Of a stretch of 39,433 nucleotides of DNA, positions 1-8,331 are shown in pieces; the stretch's first letter is position 1, and the number at the start of each line of letters is the position of its first letter. The notes beneath the pieces were generated by a model. The model worked only from the letters and a program-made list of their open reading frames with translations. It did no database searches and was not told the DNA's origin. Source of the DNA: Mesostigma viride (Eukaryota; Streptophyta; Mesostigmatophyceae; Mesostigmatales; Mesostigmataceae); NCBI GenBank assembly GCA_009746045.1, contig RPFO01002058.1:1-39433 (forward strand). The letters run 5' to 3'. A program made the translations under genes and the position numbers.

Positions 1-208
1 AGAGAGATTGGCAATTCATCCAAGCTGTCTGTGCGCGACGGTGCGAAAGTGTCTAACGAGATGAGGCGTGTGGGTCAAGATCGAGGCGAGTTACAAACTC
101 GCGAACAGGGTGGAGGCGGGAAATTTCGCCGTGAAGTACCTCATCCGGCGCTACAACACTTCGTCCAAGGAAAGACCCGTGACGATGGCCCGTCGCCTAA
201 AATTGTGA
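1..208 (+). other. Possible 3' end of a gene cut by the window edge, frame uncertain
   Basis: From about base 65 to a TGA at 206-208 one frame reads as ordinary protein (VWVKIEASYKLANRVEAG and on, ending ARRLKL). Upstream of an in-frame TGA at 62-64 this frame is poor, while frame 1 from base 1 reads plausibly, so a frame break near base 60-70 is possible. I recognise no family. It could also be non-coding sequence. The stretch 209-325 before the next gene shows no gene and an AT-rich patch near 212-224. Confidence 0.22.
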
Positions 209-325
209 AGACACTATTAATAATGGACTTCCGAACGCCGAATCGCGGGGACGCGGACGATTCAAAACTTCGACATCGGGAAGACGATAAAAATCCAACC
301 ACCGGGTTGGAAACAGAAGCTTTTT

Positions 326-736
326 ATGAGCCAGCGATACACGGAGCCTCCCCTTGGTTTCACCGGGGATTTCGACCGCTACCCGTGGCATTTTAGCCTT
401 TCTAAGATCACAAACTACGGGTTCTTTTTGGCGATATCGGCCGCGTGTCTCATCGGACACGGCGTCGTGTTCTCGAATCATCACAAGACCTGGCAGGGTG
501 TCCAGGGATTGATTGGCGTGGCGTTCATGGCATGGACGTGGAAATACTACAGGGTGTACGCGCACGACATGTGGGGGTCAATCAAGCCCCACGGGACATT
601 GACGGGCGTCGTCGCGTACGGAGCGATGACTATCGCCTTTATAACCCTGCACTATTACTGGTATTCTAGAAAGAAGAGCCAGAAAGCGGTCCTAGGCGCC
701 AGAGAACCCGTTGAGAGGGTTATCAACCATGAATAA
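326..736 (+). CDS. Small three-span membrane protein, function unknown
   Basis: A 136-residue protein with three hydrophobic segments at about residues 31-50, 57-74 and 89-112, a short polar N-terminus and a basic C-terminal tail (SRKKSQKAV). No family is recognised. Its size and topology resemble the other small membrane proteins scattered through the window, which in large DNA viruses are commonly envelope or inner-membrane components; that role is inference. It converges with the gene at 749-1312, with only 12 bases between the stop codons. Confidence 0.7.
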   Translation: MSQRYTEPPLGFTGDFDRYPWHFSLSKITNYGFFLAISAACLIGHGVVFSNHHKTWQGVQGLIGVAFMAWTWKYYRVYAHDMWGSIKPHGTLTGVVAYGAMTIAFITLHYYWYSRKKSQKAVLGAREPVERVINHE

Positions 737-748
737 AATAAGTCCGAT

Positions 749-1312
749 TCACTTCAGACACACGTTCAAGTATGGAATAAACACCTTTTCATCCTCGGAA
801 GGGTAGTGTGTCGTGATCACGACCTTGTCGTCGACGAGGTCGACCATCCTCAAAACCAAGCCCGCGAGGGCCGACCATTGAATCAATTTTCGGAACTTGA
901 GACTTTTGACGCTTATATCGCAAGGAAGAGAATCCGACTCGTAGCTACTGTAGCCAATTTCCTCGATGCGCTCGACAATGAACTTGTCAACGGAGTCGTC
1001 GTCCAAACACCACTTGTTATCCTCCCCCATGGCGTGGTCGCGGATAGCCAACTTCTCCATGGAAGAGGCGAGGCGCTCGTCATTAAAGCCCAGGATGTGG
1101 GTCATGGGTCGCACGACATGCGTTTTTCTGTCCTTTTCCATGTCACATATGCCCAGGACGGACTGATGAGGGCGCTGGCGGCCCACGATGTAGACGTCCC
1201 TGTCCCAGGGGCTTTTACTAGGAGAGAGAGAGGCGGCGATGGGTGCTTTTTTGTCCGTGGCAACTACCGGAGCTGTCGTCGGAAACAACACGCGGCGGAA
1301 TATCGAGACCAT
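749..1312 (-). CDS. Hypothetical protein, 187 aa
   Basis: An uninterrupted 187-codon reading frame, divergent from the Rieske gene (72 bases between starts at 1312 and 1385). The product is mixed charged with an acidic centre (WCLDDDSVDKF) and a hydrophobic stretch near residues 146-160; no family is recognised. A plus-strand frame reads through the same bases as an extension of the Rieske gene, but the minus-strand protein has the more natural composition and the Rieske domain starts only after 1496. Cytosolic location is likely because no signal peptide or clear membrane segment is seen. Confidence 0.6.
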   Translation of the reverse strand: MVSIFRRVLFPTTAPVVATDKKAPIAASLSPSKSPWDRDVYIVGRQRPHQSVLGICDMEKDRKTHVVRPMTHILGFNDERLASSMEKLAIRDHAMGEDNKWCLDDDSVDKFIVERIEEIGYSSYESDSLPCDISVKSLKFRKLIQWSALAGLVLRMVDLVDDKVVITTHYPSEDEKVFIPYLNVCLK

Positions 1313-1384
1313 AAATATACCCTACAGTCAACAAAAAAGTTGTGCTCGTTTAATCCGGCGCTCGAATCACGCATCAGAATACAA

Positions 1385-2398
1385 ATGATACGCTCGACAC
1401 GACTTTTATGCACGCCGCGAGCGTTTCGGGATCGCATGGTACGGACACGGCTTCGATGCGTATGTCAGACTCCCACGCCCTCCGTAAAAACCGTTATGTG
1501 CGACAAGTGGATCTGCGTAGGCGCTCCTATGCCGACACGGGGTACGAAGCTGCGAATCGTGAAGATATACGGCGACGACTACGTTGTATACCGCTCTTCC
1601 TCCTGCGAGCTGCTCGTGTGCCGCGACGTTTGCCCCCATCGAGGGGCAAAACTTTCGCGCGGACACGCGGAGTCGGGAAACGCGATCCGATGCGCCTATC
1701 ACGGCCTCTCGTGGGGGCCTAATAATAACCGCGAAAGTTACGTCACGACGCTCGTAGCGGATGACCTGTTGTGGGCGAACTTCGGAGAAGGGTATCAATT
1801 TCGAACCTCGCCGTATACGCCCGCGAATATAGGGCGGTATGCGGATACGGTCGAATGGACCATGAGCGGCCACCCGCAGGTGATCATCGAAAACATCATC
1901 GACACAGCGAGGGTCACGCCGCGAGAGTCCAGGCTACTTTTCCGCGACGATTGGTTCAAGTGTGCTTCCGTGTATGATTTCGAGATAAACAATGCATGGA
2001 TTTCGTTATTATGTTATTGGATAACTGGATTGCGCGGCGTGTCACAGCTTACAATCCAACACGAATTCGTAATCCCTTATACCGCCTCTATGACGATCTT
2101 CGCCTGTTCTACCCAGAGCTGTTCCATCATTCCCGTGGCGTCCCTTTTCTTTAGCGTCCTCCCCTTGGAGATGACGAAATCGAGGGTGATTGTACGGGCC
2201 GCTAGCCGGTCCCATATCACGCGGCCGTTGTCCCTCTTGCTCGCCATGTGGTACCTTTTGAGAGACGCGGGACTGGTCGAGACGATTGACACGGACTCGT
2301 TCCGCTGCAACCGTTTGCTTCGAGCAGACAACCTTGTAGCGCGATACAGGGAGAAGATGAAACGAGCGTACAATTTTGACGACCTTGAGCGTTATTGA
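1385..2398 (+). CDS. Rieske [2Fe-2S] oxygenase-like protein, catalytic iron site degenerate
   Basis: The protein carries a Rieske cluster motif near residues 80-105: CPH, 17 residues, then CAYH, followed by GLSW, the pattern that binds a [2Fe-2S] cluster with two Cys and two His. Context and length (337 aa from this ATG, 300 aa from the ATG at 1496) fit ring-hydroxylating or pheophorbide-oxygenase-like proteins. In that family a mononuclear iron is held by an N/E-x-x-D-x-x-H-x4-H motif. Here the equivalent reads ENIIDTARVTPRE, so Asp is kept but both His are replaced (by Arg and Glu). The cluster should form, but normal oxygenase activity is doubtful. The ATG at 1496 lies just before the domain and is an equally good start. 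A NifS-like cysteine desulfurase is present at 21048-22189. Confidence 0.8.
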   Translation: MIRSTRLLCTPRAFRDRMVRTRLRCVCQTPTPSVKTVMCDKWICVGAPMPTRGTKLRIVKIYGDDYVVYRSSSCELLVCRDVCPHRGAKLSRGHAESGNAIRCAYHGLSWGPNNNRESYVTTLVADDLLWANFGEGYQFRTSPYTPANIGRYADTVEWTMSGHPQVIIENIIDTARVTPRESRLLFRDDWFKCASVYDFEINNAWISLLCYWITGLRGVSQLTIQHEFVIPYTASMTIFACSTQSCSIIPVASLFFSVLPLEMTKSRVIVRAASRSHITRPLSLLLAMWYLLRDAGLVETIDTDSFRCNRLLRADNLVARYREKMKRAYNFDDLERY

Positions 2399-2425
2399 CA
2401 TCTCATGTCATTATACGAGAGAATT

Positions 2426-3586
2426 CTACGACACGCCCATTCCGATTCCGCTGGTCTCCATGTCCGTGTCCGTCTCCTCGTCGCTCTCCATGTCCGCGCA
2501 CATGCGACCACGGTTGAAGAGACGCGTCGCCCGGAGGGCCTGCTCCAAACGCCGCACGCTTTCGATTTCTCTCCTGAATCTCGGTCGGTTGCACAGTTGG
2601 CGGTATCCGAACGTGATGGCGAACGCGCTCCATCTCTCCTCGACGTTGTCCAGAATCGAGTCCAAATCTTTGGCCCCGAACGAGTGGTCGTTCGCAGCTC
2701 GAAACACCTTACAGACATACGCATGCAAGTCGGCGACGCTGGTTGTGTACGCGTACCGAACGGGATCTTCCGGGAGCAGGTTCGTTTGCGAGGCTCGAAA
2801 CTTTTCCTTTGTCTTGCCAGACACCACGAAATGGGCGCGGTCGTCGACGGTTTGGGCCCAGTCGAGGTCGAAAATCCGAGTTTCAGGAACGCGATGGACA
2901 GGGTCTTGCACCGTTCTGAAAGCGCCGAGGATCCACGAAAAGATTTGTTCCGTCGGGTACTTCGCGGAGTGCATGCGGAAGAAATTCCCAGCGGCCTCGT
3001 AACACACTTGCACGAACTCCCAACCGGGGCTGCACGTGCCCAGGATGTTGCCCTTTTCGTCGATCCGCGCTAACCGCTTCACATCACGCGCGAAGTTCTT
3101 GACGTCCTCGTCCTTCACGCCATACTTTTTCATCGTCCTCTTCATCATCCTCTCGCTTAAGGCGTAGTTTAACGGCCAGCCTTCGAAATGCTCGATGTCT
3201 TCGGACGTGACGACGCCGTCAGGTAGCGGGGTGATCAAGAGGTCGGAGTACGCCCCGACGTCCGCCCTTCCGTTGCTCGGGATCTCGAATACGGCGGAGA
3301 CGATGGAGCGGGACGCTCCGAGTTTCTCCACGACGCGATGAGCGCATTCGATGCGGCGTTGGGCCCACGAGACCTTGGAGAGGGCGCGGAGGACGCACGT
3401 CATGGTTATGGCGTCCGCTACGAGATCCAAGTGACCATTGGGCCGGGTGTGCCTCACGCAGCGCTTGAACATGCTGGAGTGCTCCTCGAATACGTCCACG
3501 ACTCGATTCACGCCGAGTCCGACTCGAAGGACATCGCAAACGCTGATGAACTGGTCCACGACGTACACGCTCTCCCACGACTCCAT
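2426..3586 (-). CDS. Hypothetical protein with acidic C-terminal tail, 386 aa
   Basis: Start chosen at the ATG at 3586 (MESWESVYVVDQF); the frame is open further upstream to 3784 but that part is low-complexity and lies in the shared promoter region. The protein is mostly alpha-helical in character; the N-terminal 120 residues weakly suggest a cyclin or TFIIB-like helical fold, but I cannot support an assignment. The last 25 residues are acidic and Met-rich (MESDEETDTDMETSG). It is divergent from the KilA-N gene at 3793 and convergent with the Rieske gene, 27 bases apart. Confidence 0.65.
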   Translation of the reverse strand: MESWESVYVVDQFISVCDVLRVGLGVNRVVDVFEEHSSMFKRCVRHTRPNGHLDLVADAITMTCVLRALSKVSWAQRRIECAHRVVEKLGASRSIVSAVFEIPSNGRADVGAYSDLLITPLPDGVVTSEDIEHFEGWPLNYALSERMMKRTMKKYGVKDEDVKNFARDVKRLARIDEKGNILGTCSPGWEFVQVCYEAAGNFFRMHSAKYPTEQIFSWILGAFRTVQDPVHRVPETRIFDLDWAQTVDDRAHFVVSGKTKEKFRASQTNLLPEDPVRYAYTTSVADLHAYVCKVFRAANDHSFGAKDLDSILDNVEERWSAFAITFGYRQLCNRPRFRREIESVRRLEQALRATRLFNRGRMCADMESDEETDTDMETSGIGMGVS

Positions 3587-3792
3587 GGCTGAACTGCTGT
3601 GTGATGTTTCCGTGCCCCTCGACGATTTATACCGACCTTGGTCTACAGAGCGTCGCGCCACTATGGTTTGGCGCGGCGCCACGTTTTGAGCTTCTAGAAG
3701 CACCCGTTTGTCAGAGCGTGGTCTGGAACGTTCCGAACGGGTTAAAAGGCGCGGCGGCCCATCTTTGCACCGGAGACTCCACACGCACCACC
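3587..3792. promoter_or_regulatory. Divergent promoter region with two heat-shock-element-like inverted half sites
   Basis: A 206-base gap between divergent genes. It holds TTCTAGAA (3692-3699) and GAACGTTC (3726-3733), both matching inverted nGAAn/nTTCn boxes spaced by two bases, and GTTAAAAG at 3741-3748, which may serve as a weak TATA-like element about 45 bases before the KilA-N start. Two-box sites of this kind occur by chance about every 4 kb, so on their own they are weak evidence. Confidence 0.3.
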
Positions 3793-4679
3793 ATGGCGGA
3801 CATTCACTGCCTTCTCCGCCATACCTTTACGCTTGGGCCAGGGTCCGAATGTTACTCTTTTAAACCCCACGTCCCTCTAGCCGGCGAGAACACGATCCGC
3901 GTTTCGTTTCCGCACATACTCGTCAACGGCGCGGACGTCGTGCGAGCCATCACCGGGAGAGAGGCAGCCGGGAGATTCGCCAAGTGGGCCGCCACCCCCC
4001 ACATAAAAACCTGGCCTCCGCTATCCAGAAGATCACGACGACGCCCTCGATCGTGGTCGATGCAGAGGGGTGCGGGTGGATCACCCCTGCGTTGTTGTGG
4101 TCGCTGGTGGGGTTCGTCCTTCCCGAGTTCACTGCCAGTCGCGAAATCGAATTGGCATCGTATGGCCACGCTGACCCGTTCTCTCTCATCGCAGAGATGC
4201 GTGTTTACATGCGCCGAATGGAGGAGGCGCACGACAACGTGCTGAAGAACGTCATGGACACGGAGAAGAGGTACATCTCTATGATGGACTCGATCCGAAC
4301 GAACCTACCCGTGACGAACAACCAATCCGAAGACGTTCAGAAAGTGGTGTCTGCCCACGCGGACCTTTTCGCGACCGAGATCAAAGCTCGCCGAAACGAA
4401 CTCGATTTCAAGTTGTGCATCGACGCGTGCGTCATGGCGGAGAAGATCATGCAACACATGAAGAGGACCGGGATCGCGAACGTCACCGAAGAGATGCAGG
4501 AGAAGGTCGGCGTCTCGCTCAAGGACATGCTCATGGCTGCCCTAGAAAGGACCCCTTCCGAACACTGGAAGTACGACAACTCGTTTCACCTAGACTTCCC
4601 TCTCGATCTCCCCGACATGACGTTGGACGAGATATTTAAGACTGAAACCGCGGAGGGTAAGGAAACTTGCGCTCAATAA
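3793..4679 (+). CDS. KilA-N domain protein, with a -1 frame break near 4005-4009
   Basis: KilA-N domains are DNA-binding modules common in large DNA viruses and phages. Residues about 30-110 show the pattern: GREAAGRFAKW, then after the break a stretch ending GCGWITPALLWSL and VLPEF, matching the F-x-x-W, W-x-x-P and hydrophobic-PEF features of the family and of the second copy at 24997. The first frame (from ATG 3793, CCACCATGG context) runs to 4245; the second frame covers the rest to 4679. The switch falls at a run of five A (4005-4009); one more A would make the gene continuous, about 295 aa. Residues after 140 are helical and probably coiled. A base-call error is more likely than a pseudogene; a programmed shift is unlikely because TAAAAAC is not in slippery register. 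Confidence 0.75.
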
Positions 4680-4686
4680 ATAATTG

Positions 4687-4706
4687 TTTATTAAAATTTT
4701 AATAAA
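4687..4706. terminator. Perfect 20-base AT palindrome between convergent genes
   Basis: TTTATTAAAATTTTAATAAA is its own reverse complement and fills the gap between convergent stop codons at 4679 and 4714. It carries an AATAAA-type polyadenylation signal on both strands and can form a hairpin. Hairpin or AT-rich 3' signals shared by convergent genes are known in several giant viruses; use as a bidirectional mRNA 3' end signal is inferred. Confidence 0.6.
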
Positions 4707-4713
4707 GTTTCAT

Positions 4714-5592
4714 TTACATCAAGTTCCTGGACCTCATGACCATCCTAGGATCGTACTCGAACGAAGAAGGGACGGGAACTTGATCCAACGTCCTTAGCAG
4801 CTCTGGTGTTCCCAGAACATTCATGACCACATCCAACTCGTGCTTGGCCATAGGCAGACGACGCATGGCCCTGTTGGATTCCTTGCACAAGAGGGGGAAC
4901 AACTCCCTAGCTCTGTGATCGCACTCGTAGTTTTTGAACGCGTCGTTGTACCGCGACCAGACGCTCTCGAGCCTCTGGATTTCGAAACGGAGAGCGGTTT
5001 CTCTTCTCATCATTTCGCGGACAATCCCGAGCTCCCCTCCTACTCGCGCGTCCGTGGAGACCTCTTCCACCACCAAGCGACCGGGGACTCCCCTCGTGTT
5101 GCACCATTCGTTCACGAGCGCGCAACGCTTCTCCGCGTCCGTCGGGTGACAAGGAACCGCCCGAGCCATGTTCAAAAGCACCTCGTGACAGGCGTACGTC
5201 TGGCTCCCGATTTTCAAAACCGTCCCTCCGGCCTTCTTGACCGCTTCCACTAACGCAGGGGAGACGCCGGGGTTCCACCTTTCCGTCAAGAACCTCATGA
5301 AGTTGAGAAGGTGGAACACGCGACCACAGGAACTCGTCTTCTCGTCCACGAAAGGCTTTATTTGTCCCGTGCTTTCCGACGTTAGGCGGCGAAGAAGGTA
5401 CACGGGGTCCGCCTCCACGTCCTCCGCGGATGGGAGTGGCAGCCGCCCATCGAACTGTTGCTGAGAAAGACTTTTCCCTTTCGCGACCAAGTCTTTCAGC
5501 GAAGGGTCGGCGACGTTGGATATGGCGAGGTCCATCTTTGCTCTCTCACCGTCTCCCAAACGGGGTCCCGACCAAGACTTATACACGCCCAA
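4714..5592 (-). CDS. Hypothetical helical protein, 292 aa
   Basis: A 292-residue soluble protein with scattered Cys and mostly helical composition; no signal peptide, no membrane segment and no motif I recognise. It converges on the KilA-N gene, sharing the palindromic terminator, and diverges from the J-domain gene across a 109-base gap that holds a heat-shock-element-like site only 26 bases upstream of this start. Confidence 0.65.
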   Translation of the reverse strand: MGVYKSWSGPRLGDGERAKMDLAISNVADPSLKDLVAKGKSLSQQQFDGRLPLPSAEDVEADPVYLLRRLTSESTGQIKPFVDEKTSSCGRVFHLLNFMRFLTERWNPGVSPALVEAVKKAGGTVLKIGSQTYACHEVLLNMARAVPCHPTDAEKRCALVNEWCNTRGVPGRLVVEEVSTDARVGGELGIVREMMRRETALRFEIQRLESVWSRYNDAFKNYECDHRARELFPLLCKESNRAMRRLPMAKHELDVVMNVLGTPELLRTLDQVPVPSSFEYDPRMVMRSRNLM

Positions 5593-5617
5593 GTCAGACC
5601 CGGGCCGAGTCGGCCCA

Positions 5618-5632
5618 GGAACCTTCTAGAAG
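5618..5632. promoter_or_regulatory. Perfect three-box heat shock element
   Basis: GAACCTTCTAGAA at 5619-5631 reads as GAA, two bases, TTC, two bases, GAA: the exact alternating array bound by trimeric eukaryotic heat shock factor. It lies 70 bases upstream of the J-domain gene and 26 bases from the divergent gene at 5592. Nine fixed bases make a chance match in this window unlikely. Binding is inferred, not shown. Confidence 0.5.
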
Positions 5633-5701
5633 GACGACGGTTACAACCCGTTCGAACGTAAGAAGACTTTGTGAGGCCGCGCTTTCAGGTAGGCGTTGAC
5701 C

Positions 5702-6268
5702 ATGGGAAACACGAGCTCCTCAGAACGCGAGCGAATTCTGCGAAGGTGCGTTGCCTTGCCCCAGAGTGAGCAAGAAGAGTTAGCATCGGCGTTGATCGAT
5801 GGCGCCATCCCCATCCGACCGAACAGCGTGGACGAGTTCGTGTCCAGAAGGCGACATCTGCGTGGCGCTTGTTCTGCACAAAGCCGGCATAACAACTACC
5901 GGCGTCTTTGCTTGACCGTGCACCCCGACAAAAATAAAGGCTTGGAAGACATAGCGTCAAGAGCGTTCGAAGTCGTACACCGACGTTTCAAGCACTCGAG
6001 ATCGCCCGTTTCGGTGCCCAGAACGCACGACACGTTTTGGGAGATGGAGGCGGAACTATCGAACGTTTCAAACGCATCCGTGGCCGCTCGGGTGTTGGCC
6101 GCGCTCGTGAAGAAACGGGAAGGGGATTGTGCAGACTTGCGCGCCGCTTACTACGCCCGAACGGGGAGAGAGCAAATGGTGATATGGGCTAGTGTGCGCG
6201 CCATCGTTTCGAAACTCCGTCAACCCGGCTTCGACCTCGAGCAAGAACTTGGAGAGAAGAAGACGTGA
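5702..6268 (+). CDS. J-domain (DnaJ-like) protein with likely N-myristoylation
   Basis: J-domain proteins stimulate the ATPase of Hsp70 through an HPD loop. Here NNYRRLCLTVHPDKNKG at about residues 64-80 gives the end of helix II, the HPD triad (residues 74-76) and the start of helix III (AFEVVHRRFK). Helix I is not obvious, and there is no Gly/Phe or zinc-finger region, so this is a short J-protein of 188 aa. The ATG at 5702 has an ACCATGG context and yields MGNTSSSE, a good N-myristoylation signal (Gly2, Ser6), suggesting membrane anchoring and a role in recruiting host Hsp70 to virion or factory membranes (inference). A TTG six bases upstream is in frame but unlikely. Confidence 0.75.
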   Translation: MGNTSSSERERILRRCVALPQSEQEELASALIDGAIPIRPNSVDEFVSRRRHLRGACSAQSRHNNYRRLCLTVHPDKNKGLEDIASRAFEVVHRRFKHSRSPVSVPRTHDTFWEMEAELSNVSNASVAARVLAALVKKREGDCADLRAAYYARTGREQMVIWASVRAIVSKLRQPGFDLEQELGEKKT

Positions 6269-6304
6269 CCGCTTATTTTCGACGCGAAGTTTATATGTTT
6301 TTTC

Positions 6305-6781
6305 ATGGTCGCCACGATCCGTTGTTGTGCCATGACTCGGACAGGGATGCGATGTAAGCGCGTGTCATCCAAGTCCAAGTGTTCGACTCATTTGCGAAAG
6401 ATGAAAGCGTCTACTCGCGCAAAACGCGGTGGGCGCGCGTACCGCCCCGAGAAGACGGCCATCTTGATGCCGATACGCCCTGTTTATGTCGTCGATCCCT
6501 ATTTCCGTGACCGGGTCTCGACCACCAGCAGCGCGTCCACCCCGGTCGTGAAAGCAGAGCCTTCCTCGAAGCCGGCAGAAAAGCCCTCGTCTGCGACGTC
6601 CTCGTCCCAGACCGAGCCAGACACGCCAAGTCCCAAGAGGCCGGCGGACGAAGATGGTTCGGACGGGGAGGTCGATCCCGCGACGGGAAGAAAGCACAAG
6701 AAGACGAACGACGCCGCCAATCAGAAGCGCATTCGCAGAAACGGTTCTCGTTCAAAGAATTATCGAAAGTCGAATAAGTAA
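6305..6781 (+). CDS. Small basic protein with a C-C-C-H zinc motif and disordered tail
   Basis: The N-terminus holds Cys7, then G-x-x-C with Cys17, then C26-STH29, a short putative zinc-binding pattern seen in many small giant-virus proteins. Residues 73-125 are Ser/Pro/Glu-rich and disordered, and the C-terminus is strongly basic (KRIRRNGSRSKNYRKSNK), consistent with nucleic-acid binding. It sits directly before the SNase gene with two bases between the stop and the next ATG. A TATATG-like patch lies about 13 bases upstream of its start. Confidence 0.65.
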   Translation: MVATIRCCAMTRTGMRCKRVSSKSKCSTHLRKMKASTRAKRGGRAYRPEKTAILMPIRPVYVVDPYFRDRVSTTSSASTPVVKAEPSSKPAEKPSSATSSSQTEPDTPSPKRPADEDGSDGEVDPATGRKHKKTNDAANQKRIRRNGSRSKNYRKSNK

Positions 6782-6783
6782 TC

Positions 6784-7260
6784 ATGGATGCTCTCGTGAA
6801 TATCAAGGATTCCGATATCTCTCCGTTCTCGTTTGATGGGATGGTGTTGTCATGCAAAATAGTTAGTTGTTATGACGGAGACACGGTCCGAGTGGCCGCT
6901 CTCCTGCCGTGGTCTACGATGCCCGTCAAGTTTACAGTTCGGCTGATAGGCATCAACGCGCCCGAAATGAACCCCCGCTTATTCGAATGGAACCGCGAAG
7001 ACACTAAAAAGCGCGCGTGTTTGGCGAGAAACGCGTTGATACAATTGACCACGAACGCGAGATTCGACTCTTCCGACTTCTCGTTGACCGCGGAACAAGT
7101 GCAACAAGTAGTAGACACGAACACGCGACTGATCACGGTTCGATGCCATCGGAACGACGCGTTTGGCCGGGTATTGGGGACTCTCGAAGTAGACAACGTG
7201 AACGTGAATGATATAATGGTACAGTCTGGCCACGCGTCGCCGTTCGTGAAGGAGGGCTAA
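6784..7260 (+). CDS. Staphylococcal-nuclease-like (thermonuclease) protein
   Basis: SNase-like enzymes are calcium-dependent phosphodiesterases on an OB fold. The family signatures are visible: CYDGDTVRV near residue 36 (metal-binding Asp), VRLIGINAPEM near residue 57 (catalytic Arg and Asp-equivalent position), and DAFGRVLGTLEVD near residue 130, then a helical segment (VNDIMVQSGHASPF). The length, 158 aa, fits the single domain. No signal peptide is present, so it should act inside the infected cell, for example in nucleic-acid degradation or repair (inference). Confidence 0.85.
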   Translation: MDALVNIKDSDISPFSFDGMVLSCKIVSCYDGDTVRVAALLPWSTMPVKFTVRLIGINAPEMNPRLFEWNREDTKKRACLARNALIQLTTNARFDSSDFSLTAEQVQQVVDTNTRLITVRCHRNDAFGRVLGTLEVDNVNVNDIMVQSGHASPFVKEG

Positions 7261-7285
7261 TTTTGTGTGATGTGTACATAAGAGA

Positions 7286-7939
7286 ATGAAGACGAAAACT
7301 CTGGCGGCGGGATTGATTGTGGGCGGCTTTTTCGCGGCGGCGGCGGCCGTATACTCTACGCGGCCGGGATCTAACGAACCACCCGACCCTCAGACCGGTT
7401 CGTGCAAGATTGCCACGTGGAACCAGAACACGTGTCTGGGGTCCAGTTCGTATCTCGGACTTTTCGTTCCTGGCGACAAACGACCGTCGGTTACCATGAA
7501 ATTAGCCGAAAACGTGTCGAATGAACTTCACGCTGGCCCGTTTCGCGTGTCGAAAGTGCTCCGGGAACCTAGCGAGATCAACGCGAGAGATGGCATGTTT
7601 GTGTTAGAGTCTCCAAGCGGCTTTATTATAGTAAATGATGTTTCTTTACAATCAGACGTATCCCCTTATCAGACAGAGGGGTCGTATTGGGGCACACTGA
7701 CCAAAGACCCCGCCACCGAGTCCAAAGAGCGCCAAGACCGGATTCTCTTACTGGACAATTCGTACAACAGCAAAAGCTGGATGAACGCCATCAAAAAGAG
7801 CCAGTTGTCGGACCGGTTCCGGAACCATTTCCCCACACGGACCATCCAGCACTTTGACATGGGCGTTTGGGGGATCACGACGGTGACGGACAACGACGGA
7901 ACCGTCAAAGTGTTTGCGTACGCTCATTGGGACGAGTAA
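7286..7939 (+). CDS. Membrane-anchored or secreted hypothetical protein, 217 aa
   Basis: Residues 1-5 are basic and 6-23 are hydrophobic (AAGLIVGGFFAAAAAVYS), giving a signal peptide or N-terminal anchor. The remainder is a soluble, beta-rich domain with two Cys near residues 40 and 50. No family is recognised. Its 3' end overlaps by 35 bases the convergent gene at 7905-8330. A virion surface or lumenal role is possible but only inferred from topology. Confidence 0.65.
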   Translation: MKTKTLAAGLIVGGFFAAAAAVYSTRPGSNEPPDPQTGSCKIATWNQNTCLGSSSYLGLFVPGDKRPSVTMKLAENVSNELHAGPFRVSKVLREPSEINARDGMFVLESPSGFIIVNDVSLQSDVSPYQTEGSYWGTLTKDPATESKERQDRILLLDNSYNSKSWMNAIKKSQLSDRFRNHFPTRTIQHFDMGVWGITTVTDNDGTVKVFAYAHWDE

Positions 7940-8330
7940 GAGGCTCCACGCGGTTCATCGCGAACGTGGCACCCTTGTTGATCGTCATGTGATACACGAG
8001 GTGCGAGGAAGGCGCGTTTTTCATCACTTTCATCATCTCCGACTCGTTCCTCCCCGTCCCGAACCTCTCGCCATAACACTTTGCGCACACGATGATCCAC
8101 GGATGAGGAGGCGTCTCAAGCGCCACCTTCATGAGCCAGTATCCGACGAACTTCCACCCGTCCATGACGTCGGCAGAGTGGCACAGGCCGCACCCGCCTC
8201 TCTTCTGATCGTCGACGGCTTCTAATTGCGCGATCCTTGCCATGCGGACGACTTTTCTCCTCTGCGCGTCCAACTCCTCCCTTTCTCGTTTCATCACGAA
8301 CTCGGGCTTGTCGCATCCGAAATACGCCAT
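7905..8330 (-). CDS. Zinc-ribbon-like hypothetical protein, 141 aa
   Basis: Start set at ATG 8330 (MAYFGCDKPEF), which begins right after the TAA of the upstream gene at 8332, suggesting an operon-like pair; an earlier in-frame ATG at 8372 would overlap that gene. Cys47-GL-Cys50 and Cys82-AK-Cys85 form a plausible two-knuckle zinc site, separated by a hydrophobic segment, preceded by a charged helix (MKREREELDAQRRKVVRMARIAQLE). No family is recognised. Confidence 0.65.
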   Translation of the reverse strand: MAYFGCDKPEFVMKREREELDAQRRKVVRMARIAQLEAVDDQKRGGCGLCHSADVMDGWKFVGYWLMKVALETPPHPWIIVCAKCYGERFGTGRNESEMMKVMKNAPSSHLVYHMTINKGATFAMNRVEPLTRPNERTQTL

Positions 8331-8331
8331 G

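Noticed and set aside
806-1384. 5' extension of the Rieske reading frame
   Set aside because: Adds about 190 residues of poor composition, overlaps a good minus-strand gene and lies before any family homology.
4003-4010. Programmed -1 frameshift in the KilA-N gene
   Set aside because: TAAAAAC is present but the zero-frame codons are ATA AAA ACC, which is not the X XXY YYZ register; a missing A is simpler and matches the pattern in other genes.
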